Assembly (NCBI GenBank): GCA_030524585.1 | Contig: JAUNGJ010000022.1 | Location: 4,718-43,036 of the forward strand | DNA length: 38,319 bases | DNA from: Eubacteriales bacterium | GTDB lineage: Bacteria; Bacillota; Clostridia; Lachnospirales; Lachnospiraceae | Direction: 5' to 3' | Part shown: positions 32,035 to 38,319 of the stretch, in pieces | How positions within the stretch are numbered: position 1 is the first letter of the stretch | Layout of the letters: each line of letters opens with the position of its first letter | Translations under genes and position numbers: made by a program | The notes under the pieces: model-generated | What the model was told of the DNA's origin: nothing | Seen by the model: only the letters and a program-made list of their open reading frames with translations | The model's database searches: none

Positions 32035-32985
32035 TTACCATATCCTTTCTGTTAATTTTTCCAGGCATTGCCGGGTGCGTTCATCTTCATCCTCTGTCAA
32101 ACTCAAGGTCAGCGATAAAACATCGACCATCTCCGTTTGACTGATATTACGTGGATCATATTTCCATATCTGCAGGGCACATTGCCTATCCGAATCCAGG
32201 AGGCTGCTTGTGTAAGAACCTTTTTTCAAAGACAAATGCAGTGTGCCCCAGGTTGGAACAGTCGGCGAATTCATCATACTCATTTCAGAAAGTGCTGAAA
32301 GTCCTGCAGGAAACATCTCCGGCTGCACATCCTCCTTAGAAATATATACTGTCTTTCGAACCGGCTGGATCAGATATGGCTGCATCTTCTGATACAGCTC
32401 TTTAGGTGTATATTCTGTTAACAGCATTTTCTTTGCCCCGGTGCCGGTTCCAACTTTTTTTATCAAATTTGTTCTGCATAGCTGATCAGCCGCACGCGTT
32501 ATCGTCATAGCTGTGACACCAAACCTTTTGGAGAGAGGCGACAGCAACATAGGTTCACATCCCCCAAGCATCATAGCAAAAAGCAGCTGCTGAGCGGACG
32601 GCTGCAATTTATCCGGCATCACACCTGTTATCTCTGCATCACACTTTTCTGTGAGCATTGTCCCCAGAAAAGGAAGATATAACTGTTTTCCGGGTATGAC
32701 AAACGGTATTCGCGCCTCAATTAATGTCTTGCGCCGCTGCGTGGTAATCCGCGGCATTTCCAGTACCATCGGGGACTCACAGATTTCACCAATACGCCTT
32801 AAATGCTTTTTTAATGAATTCACAGTATCCAATTCTCCCCGCGGATGTAAAAACAGGCATACTGTTTTTCCGAGTTTTACTTGTTCAAAATAATATTTTT
32901 CATTAAGGAAAAAAGGGAGCCTGCTTTTCTGCCGCCATTCTGTACGAATCACGGGAATTCCCAAAATCTCTGTAATATATTCCAT
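32035..32985 (-). CDS. winged-helix protein, putative AbiEi-like antitoxin
   Basis: A 316-residue protein I do not recognise in detail. A MarR-like winged helix-turn-helix is visible around residues 148-200, with L-S-P-L-S-K-R-F-G-V-T-A-M-T-I-T-R-A-A-D containing the recognition helix. The N-terminal 145 residues show an alpha/beta pattern without motifs I can name, and the C-terminal part (about 215-316) is of unknown fold. It is encoded immediately upstream of the nucleotidyltransferase. By analogy with AbiEi it may repress its own promoter and neutralise the partner. TTAACT/AGTTAA repeats flank its promoter. GGCGGTGA is a weak ribosome binding site. Confidence 0.6.
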   Translation of the reverse strand: MEYITEILGIPVIRTEWRQKSRLPFFLNEKYYFEQVKLGKTVCLFLHPRGELDTVNSLKKHLRRIGEICESPMVLEMPRITTQRRKTLIEARIPFVIPGKQLYLPFLGTMLTEKCDAEITGVMPDKLQPSAQQLLFAMMLGGCEPMLLSPLSKRFGVTAMTITRAADQLCRTNLIKKVGTGTGAKKMLLTEYTPKELYQKMQPYLIQPVRKTVYISKEDVQPEMFPAGLSALSEMSMMNSPTVPTWGTLHLSLKKGSYTSSLLDSDRQCALQIWKYDPRNISQTEMVDVLSLTLSLTEDEDERTRQCLEKLTERIW

Positions 32986-32997
32986 ACAATCACCGCC

Positions 32998-33056
32998 ATT
33001 TAACTCATTTTCATTATTATAACATCCAAAAAGTTAAATATCAATTTTTAAGTTAA
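32998..33056 (-). promoter_or_regulatory. promoter and repeat operators of the winged-helix/nucleotidyltransferase pair
   Basis: On the minus strand TTGATA (33039-33044) and TATAAT (33016-33021) are separated by 17 bases. An eight-base inverted repeat, ATTTAACT (32998-33005) and AGTTAAAT (33032-33039), brackets the -10 and start region. A further AGTTAA copy lies at 33051-33056. This fits autorepression by the winged-helix protein. Confidence 0.6.
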
Positions 33057-33116
33057 TTTCATCGTATTAATTAAAAGTTTTATCTATAAAACCAATTTCC
33101 AGATTCCAAAAATAAC

Positions 33117-34262
33117 TTATAAACACTCCATCAGAATCTCATAGATTTCCTCCCGGTCAAGCTCACGGGGGCCGCTCTTAATAATATTGCAGGTATCAGC
33201 TACCTGACGCAGAACCTCCGGTGTGATTTCTACTGTGGATTTAAGCTGGCTCATTTTTGTGGGCAGTCCACACTCTTTAATAAAGTTTTCCAAAGCATCT
33301 ATCCCAGCTTCGGCAGTATCTGCATCGAAGACCACCTTTCCAAATCGGGTAAACTTATCGTCTGCATCCCCCACAATATGGCGATAATAAGCAGGGTGAA
33401 TTACCGCAAGCCCCTGTCCATGATTACAGTCCGTATACGCTCCTAACTGATGCTCAATCTGATGTGCCTGAAAATCGGTCAGGCGGCCACATTTCAGAAT
33501 CCCGTTTTCCGCCATAGCAGAGTCCCACATCAGGTTACTCCGAGCCTTGCGATCCTCCATATTTTTAAGCAGACGGCGCATATTGACTACTGTGTTGCGC
33601 ATGATTGCCAGAGCCACATCGTCCGACACGTTATCTTCATCAGAAGTACCGAGATAAGTTTCCATCGCATGGCTCAACGTATCAAAAGCTCCGGAAAGTA
33701 CCTGCATGGGAGGCACAGACATTGTATAAGCCGGATCAAGAACAGCAAATACCGGAGCCATACCAAAAATGCCGCCTTTCCATTTCTTCTCCTCGTGGGT
33801 GATCACACCGCCCGCATTCATTTCCGCGCCTGTACCGGAAGCTGTCACAACCGCGCCCATTGGAATCCCTTTGGTGGGGAATTGCCCTTTGACGTATTCC
33901 AGGTTCCAAATATCCTCGTCCAGCATCGTCTGTGCAGCGATCACCTTGCAGCAGTCGATGACGCTGCCGCCTCCTACGGCAAGGATAAAGTCCACATTTT
34001 CTTTTTGTGCGAGACCTACTCCTTCCTGTACCTTTGCATAAGTCGGATTCGGCATAATTCCAGGAAAATCCACTACTTTTTTACCCGCCTTCGTAAGCAG
34101 TTTTAGGATTTCATCATAAATATTATGTTTCTTTACAGAGCCGCCGCCATAGGCAAGCATAACCGTTCCGCCGTATTTTCCAAGTTCTGCGTCAAGTGCT
34201 TTTTCTGCGCTCCCTTCTCCGAAATATACCTTTGTGGGGTAAGAAAAAGTAAAATTAATCAT
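33117..34262 (-). CDS. iron-containing alcohol dehydrogenase (butanol dehydrogenase-like)
   Basis: A metal-dependent alcohol dehydrogenase of 381 residues of the BdhA/YugJ/YqhD type. The N-terminus I-N-F-T-F-S-Y-P-T-K-V-Y-F-G is typical, with dinucleotide motif G-G-G-S-V-I-D near 96-102. Metal ligands lie in F-D-T-L-S-H-A-M-E near 190-198 and in H-Q-I-E-H-Q-L-G-A-Y near 264-273, followed by H-G-Q-G. It would reduce aldehydes with NAD(P)H. It lies 19 bases downstream of the flavodoxin-fold gene and should be induced by the MerR protein encoded divergently, suggesting a role in aldehyde or electrophile stress. It shares family but little motif detail with the other alcohol dehydrogenase at 29.5 kb. 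Confidence 0.95.
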   Translation of the reverse strand: MINFTFSYPTKVYFGEGSAEKALDAELGKYGGTVMLAYGGGSVKKHNIYDEILKLLTKAGKKVVDFPGIMPNPTYAKVQEGVGLAQKENVDFILAVGGGSVIDCCKVIAAQTMLDEDIWNLEYVKGQFPTKGIPMGAVVTASGTGAEMNAGGVITHEEKKWKGGIFGMAPVFAVLDPAYTMSVPPMQVLSGAFDTLSHAMETYLGTSDEDNVSDDVALAIMRNTVVNMRRLLKNMEDRKARSNLMWDSAMAENGILKCGRLTDFQAHQIEHQLGAYTDCNHGQGLAVIHPAYYRHIVGDADDKFTRFGKVVFDADTAEAGIDALENFIKECGLPTKMSQLKSTVEITPEVLRQVADTCNIIKSGPRELDREEIYEILMECL

Positions 34263-34281
34263 CGCAATATCCTCTTTGTCT

Positions 34282-34899
34282 TTACCTTGTAAAATTTGTT
34301 AAGACCTTTTCATTGTTCGGGTGTGTCAGACCGTTTTCTTTGCCGAGCGCAATACATTTCAGCATCCACGCCATATTTTTACCGATGTTGTACATCGTCA
34401 TAAGCCCTTCTTTGTCCTCTGCCACTTCCTCCGGCTGCGCTCCATAAACATGATTCCAATAGGTAGAGGAAACAACGGGCATGGAACAAATCGTAAAGTA
34501 TTTATTGATCACATCAAAGGACGCTGTGGTTCCCGCCCGCCTTGCGGATAAAACAGCCGCCGCAGGCTTGAACTGGAACGCTGCCCCGCCGGAATAAAAA
34601 GCTCTGTCCATAAAGGTCAGAAGCCTGCCGCTTGGATGTGCATAGTAAACCGGAGAACCAAATACAAACCCGTCGGCAGATTTTGCCTTTTCCACAAACT
34701 CATTTACAATATCTTTGAATACACAACGCCCAATCTCCCTGCATTTGCGGCAGGCAATACAATCCGGCAATGCCTCGTTTCCGATAAAGAACTGTTCCGT
34801 TTCGACTCCTTCTTCTTTCAATGCTCTCTCCACTTCCCGTAATGCCACACCTGTGCATCCATTTCTCCGGGAGCTGCCATTCACAAGTAATACTTTCAT
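34282..34899 (-). CDS. flavodoxin-fold NAD(P)H-dependent oxidoreductase
   Basis: A 205-residue FMN-binding protein of the NADPH-dependent FMN reductase/iron-sulfur flavoprotein superfamily. The phosphate-binding loop is L-V-N-G-S-S-R-R-N-G (about 4-13), followed by G-S-P-V-Y-Y near 80-85. A C-I-A-C-R-K-C motif near 48-54, plus a Cys at about 60, resembles the compact cysteine cluster of iron-sulfur flavoproteins, but cluster binding is unproven. It is the first gene after the MerR-controlled promoter, before the alcohol dehydrogenase. GAGGTG precedes the ATG. A role in reducing quinones or electrophiles is plausible. Confidence 0.9.
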   Translation of the reverse strand: MKVLLVNGSSRRNGCTGVALREVERALKEEGVETEQFFIGNEALPDCIACRKCREIGRCVFKDIVNEFVEKAKSADGFVFGSPVYYAHPSGRLLTFMDRAFYSGGAAFQFKPAAAVLSARRAGTTASFDVINKYFTICSMPVVSSTYWNHVYGAQPEEVAEDKEGLMTMYNIGKNMAWMLKCIALGKENGLTHPNNEKVLTNFTR

Positions 34900-34921
34900 T
34901 TACAGTCACCTCTCCTTACAT

Positions 34922-34950
34922 TTGCATTTTTCCTGTTATTATGCTACAAT
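34922..34950 (+). promoter_or_regulatory. promoter towards the MerR gene
   Basis: On the plus strand TTGCAT (34922-34927) and TACAAT (34945-34950) are 17 bases apart. The leader of about 110 bases contains an 11-base-arm A/T hairpin (35020-35044) just before the ribosome binding site. Confidence 0.45.
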
Positions 34951-34979
34951 GCGGTTGTTTGAACCGCTTTATGCAACCG

Positions 34980-35010
34980 ATTATAGTTTGCGGTAGTTAC
35001 TATCGGTCAA
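34980..35010 (-). promoter_or_regulatory. MerR-type promoter with 19-base spacer
   Basis: On the minus strand TTGACC (35005-35010) and TATAAT (34980-34985) are separated by 19 bases, the over-long spacing that MerR activators correct by twisting DNA. The spacer carries an inverted repeat, ATAGT...ACTAT. It drives the flavodoxin-fold and alcohol dehydrogenase genes and lies upstream of the divergent MerR gene. Confidence 0.78.
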
Positions 35011-35066
35011 TAGATTCTCCGCAAAAAAATATGATTTTTTTGCGAACAATACAGGAGGCAGTTGTC

Positions 35067-35465
35067 ATGTACACGATGATGCAGGTCTGCCGGGAATTAG
35101 ATATGACCTATCAGACCTTAAAATTTTATTGTAACGAAGGGCTGGTTCCGGGCGTTAAACGGGACGGCAATAATCGTCGGATTTTCGATGAAAAAGATGT
35201 GAAATGGATCAAAGATCTTGCTTGTCTGAAAAGATGCGGCTTAAGTATTCAGGAAATGAAAGAATATCTGGCTCTGTGCCTCCAGGGAGAAAGCACCATT
35301 ATCCCGCGAAAAGAAATGTTAGCGAAAAAACAGGAGGCCCTGCGTGTCACCATTAAAGAATTGGAGGACAGCGTTGCCTATATCGACTGGAAGCAAAATT
35401 TCTATGATGAAGTGCTTTCCGGCAAGCGGCCTTATGTCAGCAATTTAATCCGGACGGAGGAATAA
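35067..35465 (+). CDS. MerR family transcriptional regulator
   Basis: A 132-residue activator/repressor. The N-terminal winged helix-turn-helix begins M-Y-T-M-M-Q-V-C-R-E-L-D-M-T-Y-Q-T-L-K-F-Y and contains G-L-V-P-G-V-K-R-D and N-R-R-I-F-D-E-K-D. A coiled-coil dimerisation helix follows (about 85-120). There is no cysteine-rich metal site at the C-terminus, so an organic or redox signal (aldehyde, electrophile) is more likely than a metal. The frame is open upstream to 34821, but the ATG at 35067 follows CAGGAGG and matches the family start. It diverges from the flavodoxin-fold gene across a 19-base-spaced promoter. Confidence 0.93.
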   Translation: MYTMMQVCRELDMTYQTLKFYCNEGLVPGVKRDGNNRRIFDEKDVKWIKDLACLKRCGLSIQEMKEYLALCLQGESTIIPRKEMLAKKQEALRVTIKELEDSVAYIDWKQNFYDEVLSGKRPYVSNLIRTEE

Positions 35466-35470
35466 AAATG

Positions 35471-35519
35471 ACCGTGTATCTATCATAGACGAATGCCCTA
35501 TAGATACACGGTTATTTTT
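35471..35519 (+). terminator. bidirectional terminator after the MerR gene
   Basis: Perfect 13-base arms (35471-35483 and 35500-35512) form a hairpin followed by T-A-T-T-T-T-T on the plus strand. An A-rich stretch on the other side allows use from the minus strand. It ends the MerR transcript six bases after its stop codon. Confidence 0.85.
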
Positions 35520-35585
35520 AGTCAACCAGAATAAATCCCATCGTTTTTAATTTCCTGAATATTTCCTTTCATTTCTATATTTTTG

Positions 35586-36509
35586 TTATAAAATTCCGTC
35601 CATAAATTCAACGATGCCTGCTTCAACTTCATCTTTGATCGCCGCATAGTTATGAATCTCATGGCGATATCCGGAATATACCTTCGTCTTCACCTGATGT
35701 CCGGTGTCACACAGCCAATTTGTAACCTCATAAATTCCTTTCCCGTACTCTCCTACCGGATCCTGATCCCCGCCGATATTATAGATCGGAAGGCGCTTTG
35801 GTACTTTCTTGGCCCACTGTATTCCGGTAATTACACTCATCATCTGACAAAAATACAGCATTGATTGATTTGTGGTTGGTTTTGTAAATGCATCAAAGGG
35901 ATCTTCCGCATGGTCTCTCTGCACATATGTGTCCGCACAGATCCACTCATTTCCGATCTGGATCTGACCGCATCTTTCACACATCCATCCCATCAGAGAT
36001 ACGGTATATTCTGCATCGGAGGATTTCCCTTTGCCTTCTGCCACTGCCTTTTCCAGCATTGCCTCCGTTTCCTTCGCCCCGCGGAATACACCGGTGGTTC
36101 CACAGATCGTCACCCCGGCAAGTTCCTCTCCATATTTCGCAATATAATCTCTTACAATGAATGATCCCATGCTGTGTCCAAACAGAAAGTATGGCAGATC
36201 CGGATATTTTTCGCTCACAATCTCTTTCAGCTTATGCTCGTCTTCCATCATTGTATGGCAGCCTTTATCGCCCCAATCGCCCCATGTATCGTTCTCCAGC
36301 GCTGTCTTTCCATGGCCCACATGATCATCTGCCGCTACTATGTAACCGGCATCCATAAACTTTACGATCATATGCAGATATCTTCTGGAATGTTCCCCAA
36401 ATCCGTGAATAATCTGCACAATCCCCTTCGGCTTTGCCGCCGGCACATAAATCCATCCGTACACTTTATCACGCTCATTAAACGACGTGAATGAAACCTC
36501 ATGCAACAT
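35586..36509 (-). CDS. alpha/beta hydrolase, monoacylglycerol lipase-like
   Basis: A serine hydrolase of 307 residues with the Hydrolase-4/lysophospholipase fold. The oxyanion segment is I-H-G-F-G-E-H-S near residues 34-41. The nucleophile elbow is G-H-S-M-G-S with Ser113. A catalytic Asp is likely in G-G-D-Q-D-P-V near 254-260, and His in Y-R-H-E-I-H near 281-286. Close relatives cleave monoglycerides or lysophospholipids. The middle cap region holds a C-x-x-C (C-E-R-C) pair that is not part of the usual family. GGAGG stands before the start. It is a single-gene unit with its own promoter. Confidence 0.93.
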   Translation of the reverse strand: MLHEVSFTSFNERDKVYGWIYVPAAKPKGIVQIIHGFGEHSRRYLHMIVKFMDAGYIVAADDHVGHGKTALENDTWGDWGDKGCHTMMEDEHKLKEIVSEKYPDLPYFLFGHSMGSFIVRDYIAKYGEELAGVTICGTTGVFRGAKETEAMLEKAVAEGKGKSSDAEYTVSLMGWMCERCGQIQIGNEWICADTYVQRDHAEDPFDAFTKPTTNQSMLYFCQMMSVITGIQWAKKVPKRLPIYNIGGDQDPVGEYGKGIYEVTNWLCDTGHQVKTKVYSGYRHEIHNYAAIKDEVEAGIVEFMDGIL

Positions 36510-36545
36510 AATAGTACCTCCTTCGATCTCAAAATTGTTACTTTT

Positions 36546-36574
36546 ATTGTACCAAAATATCCTCCCATGGGCAA
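36546..36574 (-). promoter_or_regulatory. promoter of the alpha/beta hydrolase gene
   Basis: On the minus strand TTGCCC (36569-36574) and TACAAT (36546-36551) are separated by 17 bases, about 35 bases before the start codon. Confidence 0.55.
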
Positions 36575-36673
36575 TGAAAGACTATCTTCCAATACCAGGT
36601 CAGGCAAGCACAATTCACTGCTTTTTGTATAAATTTCTTTTTTTTGCGCACACTAGCGGCAGAGGTGAAGAAA

Positions 36674-36862
36674 ATGATAGATAATAGTGAACTGCCCATC
36701 GGTTTTACCATGGAACTTGCGCAGCATTCCGATATTCTGAATCAATTTGCAAAGCTTCCTAGAACCGAGCAGGCATCCATTGTTGACGGTGCAAGGAAGG
36801 TAAAATCACATAATGAAATGCGCAGTTATGTGGAAAATATGTTCAGCGAAAGCTCTTTTTAG
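36674..36862 (+). CDS. small conserved-looking protein of unknown function
   Basis: A 62-residue soluble protein, starting M-I-D-N-S-E-L-P-I-G-F and containing L-A-Q-H-S-D-I-L-N-Q-F-A-K-L and M-R-S-Y-V-E-N-M. I recall similar short proteins in Clostridia without a known role. It is predicted to be mostly helical, with no membrane segment and no cysteine. The frame opens at 36644, but the ATG at 36674 follows GAGGTGAAG and is preferred. The stop codon lies inside the loop of a strong terminator hairpin, so the gene is a single-gene transcript between the hydrolase and the symporter. Confidence 0.72.
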   Translation: MIDNSELPIGFTMELAQHSDILNQFAKLPRTEQASIVDGARKVKSHNEMRSYVENMFSESSF

Positions 36863-36876
36863 GAGCTTTCGTTTTT
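36847..36876 (+). terminator. intrinsic terminator after the 62-residue protein gene
   Basis: Nine-base arms CGAAAGCTC (36847-36855) and GAGCTTTCG (36863-36871) form a hairpin followed by five T residues. The stop codon of the small gene (36860-36862) lies in the loop. Confidence 0.88.
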
Positions 36877-36909
36877 GTATACCCTTTTTTTGCCGCAAAT
36901 GTACATTTG

Positions 36910-36939
36910 TTGACACATTCCGTCATATCATGCTATATT
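36910..36939 (+). promoter_or_regulatory. promoter of the DAACS symporter gene
   Basis: TTGACA (36910-36915) and TATATT (36934-36939) are separated by 18 bases, about 75 bases upstream of the start codon. Confidence 0.55.
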
Positions 36940-37014
36940 TAATACTGTATTGCTTGAACACAGCAATGCGCAAAAGGATTCATATCTAATAGGAATAATG
37001 AGGAGGCACTACAA

Positions 37015-38238
37015 ATGAAATCATTTTACACATGGTACAAAAAACATATTACCGGGGCCATCTTTACCGGATTGGTTCTCGGTATCCTGACCGGCCTGTT
37101 TCTGGCTGGCCGCTTTGCGCCTGTACTTACTGTCACCAGTCTGTTAGGCGGCATCTATATGAACGCGCTGAATATGATCATCTTCCCACTGGTCTTCTGC
37201 TCCATCGTCATGGGAATCACCAGCATCGGAAATATCCGAACCACCGGTAAAATCACCGGTTCTGCATTACTCTTTTTCATTTCGACCACCGCACTGGCAA
37301 GTCTTGTGGGAATCGTCATCCCCCGTTTAATCCAGCTAGGTAAAGGCGTCAGCTTCGAAATGGCTACTTCCGACATTCAGGCAACCGAGATGACCAGTAT
37401 TCTGGACACCATAAAGAACCTGATTCCTTCCAATCCTGTAACAGCATTTGCCGAAGGAAATATGCTTCAGGTGCTGGTATTTGCAGTGATCATCGGATTT
37501 ACCCTTATCTCTGTCGGCGAAAAGGGAGAGCCCGTTTTGAAAGTAATTGATTCGCTAAATGAAATCTGCCTGAAAATCATCAGCACGGTAATGTATTTCA
37601 CGCCAATCGGTGTATTCTGTACCATCGTACCGGTTGTAGAGGCAAACGGAACATCCACGATCATTTCTCTGGCTACCCAGTTAATTATACTGTACATAGC
37701 ATTTTTCGGATTTGCATTCATCATATATGGTCTGGCCGTCAAGGTACTCGGCAAGGCAAACCCTCTGAGATTTTTCAAGGCAATCCTTCCTGCGGCCCTG
37801 AATGCCTTCGGAACCTGTTCCAGCTCAGCCACCATCCCGATCAGCAAAAAATGTATGGAGGATGACTATGGCGTATCTGATAAGATCACCAGTATCGTCA
37901 TTCCTCTGGGCGCAACTGTAAATATGGACGCTGTTTCTATCCTGATGTCATTTATGATCATGTTCTTTGCCAACGCCTGCGGCATTCATGTCAGTGTATC
38001 GATGATGGTCATTATCCTGCTGGCAAATGTACTGCTATCCATCGGTACTCCAGGTGTTCCCGGCGGCGCAATCGCCTCCTTTACCGCACTGGCTACTATG
38101 GCAGGACTTCCTGCCGGAGTCATGGGCGTATACATCAGTATCAATACCCTCTGTGACATGGGCGCCACCTGCGTCAACGTGATTGGAGATCTTGCCTGCT
38201 GTGCAGTATTAAAGGAAAAAATCAAATTAAGCAAATAA
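37015..38238 (+). CDS. dicarboxylate/amino acid:cation symporter (DAACS family)
   Basis: A membrane importer of 407 residues with the glutamate-transporter fold, about eight helices and two re-entrant hairpins. Hairpin 1 carries the serine-rich S-S-S-A-T-I-P near residues 270-276. The unwound helix 7 has N-M-D near 303-305, reading N-M-D-A rather than the usual N-M-D-G. Hairpin 2 has G-T-P-G-V-P-G-G near 343-350. Family members import glutamate, aspartate, serine/threonine or C4-dicarboxylates with Na+ or H+. The substrate cannot be fixed by eye. GAGGAGG precedes the ATG. Confidence 0.95.
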   Translation: MKSFYTWYKKHITGAIFTGLVLGILTGLFLAGRFAPVLTVTSLLGGIYMNALNMIIFPLVFCSIVMGITSIGNIRTTGKITGSALLFFISTTALASLVGIVIPRLIQLGKGVSFEMATSDIQATEMTSILDTIKNLIPSNPVTAFAEGNMLQVLVFAVIIGFTLISVGEKGEPVLKVIDSLNEICLKIISTVMYFTPIGVFCTIVPVVEANGTSTIISLATQLIILYIAFFGFAFIIYGLAVKVLGKANPLRFFKAILPAALNAFGTCSSSATIPISKKCMEDDYGVSDKITSIVIPLGATVNMDAVSILMSFMIMFFANACGIHVSVSMMVIILLANVLLSIGTPGVPGGAIASFTALATMAGLPAGVMGVYISINTLCDMGATCVNVIGDLACCAVLKEKIKLSK

Positions 38239-38319
38239 AAATTAATGAGGAGCCGTTGCAAAATGTGAACTGCTCCCCGTCAAGTAGACAATTGAAAAAA
38301 TATAAATTTTTCCTGCCAG
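38239..38319. other. tail of the window with a hairpin, possible IS edge
   Basis: A hairpin GGAGC-c-GTT ... AAC-t-GCTCC lies at about 38249-38276, without a T-run. The following CCCCGTCAAGTAGACA reminds me of sequence found next to IS3-type transposase genes in Firmicutes, but no transposase is in the window. Confidence 0.2.

Noticed and set aside
29455-34262. The two iron alcohol dehydrogenases as a recent tandem duplication
   Set aside because: Their motifs and lengths differ clearly and they belong to different subgroups with different neighbours and regulators.
34821-35066. Upstream extension of the MerR protein
   Set aside because: It crosses the promoter region and the divergent gene, and the ATG at 35067 has CAGGAGG and the family N-terminus.

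Overview
The window looks like a chromosomal segment of a low-to-mid GC anaerobic Firmicute, most likely a gut Lachnospiraceae (Dorea/Blautia/Mediterraneibacter-like). This is inferred from strong GGAGG-type ribosome binding sites, Clostridia-type protein families (a DUF6110-like protein beside a metal ATPase, a multidomain flavodiiron protein, a SirTM/zinc-macrodomain cassette), oxygen-defence genes typical of anaerobes, and classical FMN and cobalamin riboswitches. I see no rRNA, tRNA, CRISPR array or complete mobile element.

Layout. 0.3-2 kb: nitroreductase and a DMT transporter with a histidine-rich tail. 2.1-4.5 kb: mutM, two acetyltransferases and a transporter remnant. 4.5-7.1 kb: a metal P-type ATPase operon led by a 26-residue microprotein. 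7.1-12.3 kb: a MATE exporter behind a probable leader attenuator, then an eno-ahpC-ahpF-like run in which the AhpF-like protein has permuted domain order. 12.6-13.9 kb: a ThrE-type exporter. 13.8-20.6 kb: a compact operon behind a cobalamin riboswitch. It holds hemC, a BioY-like S component, a precorrin-2 dehydrogenase, cobA-hemD, cobI, an ABC-2 exporter pair and a secreted membrane-anchored protein. 20.6-23.1 kb: a flavodiiron/short-spaced rubredoxin/NADH:rubredoxin reductase fusion. 23.3-24.3 kb: azlCD.

24.3-28.3 kb: a flavin-linked ADP-ribosylation module. An FMN riboswitch is followed by a degraded ribU, a zinc-type macrodomain hydrolase, a SirTM sirtuin and an FAD oxidoreductase. The GcvH-L/LplA2 target pair usually found with SirTM is not present. 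28.3-29.4 kb: a PPOX-family flavoprotein diverges from an Rrf2 regulator, with three equally built operator sites between them. 29.4-31.1 kb: an iron alcohol dehydrogenase and a cupin. 31.2-33 kb: a nucleotidyltransferase/winged-helix pair resembling an AbiE-type toxin-antitoxin. 33.1-35.5 kb: a second alcohol dehydrogenase and a flavodoxin-fold protein, divergent from a MerR regulator across a 19-bp-spaced promoter. 35.5-38.3 kb: an alpha/beta hydrolase, a small conserved-looking protein and a DAACS symporter.

The shared themes are flavin and tetrapyrrole chemistry, oxygen and peroxide defence, and RNA-based control. The most unusual items are the FMN-riboswitch/SirTM module and the cobalamin-riboswitch operon that couples tetrapyrrole synthesis to export. 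All calls come from reading the sequence and from memory of families; no database search was run.
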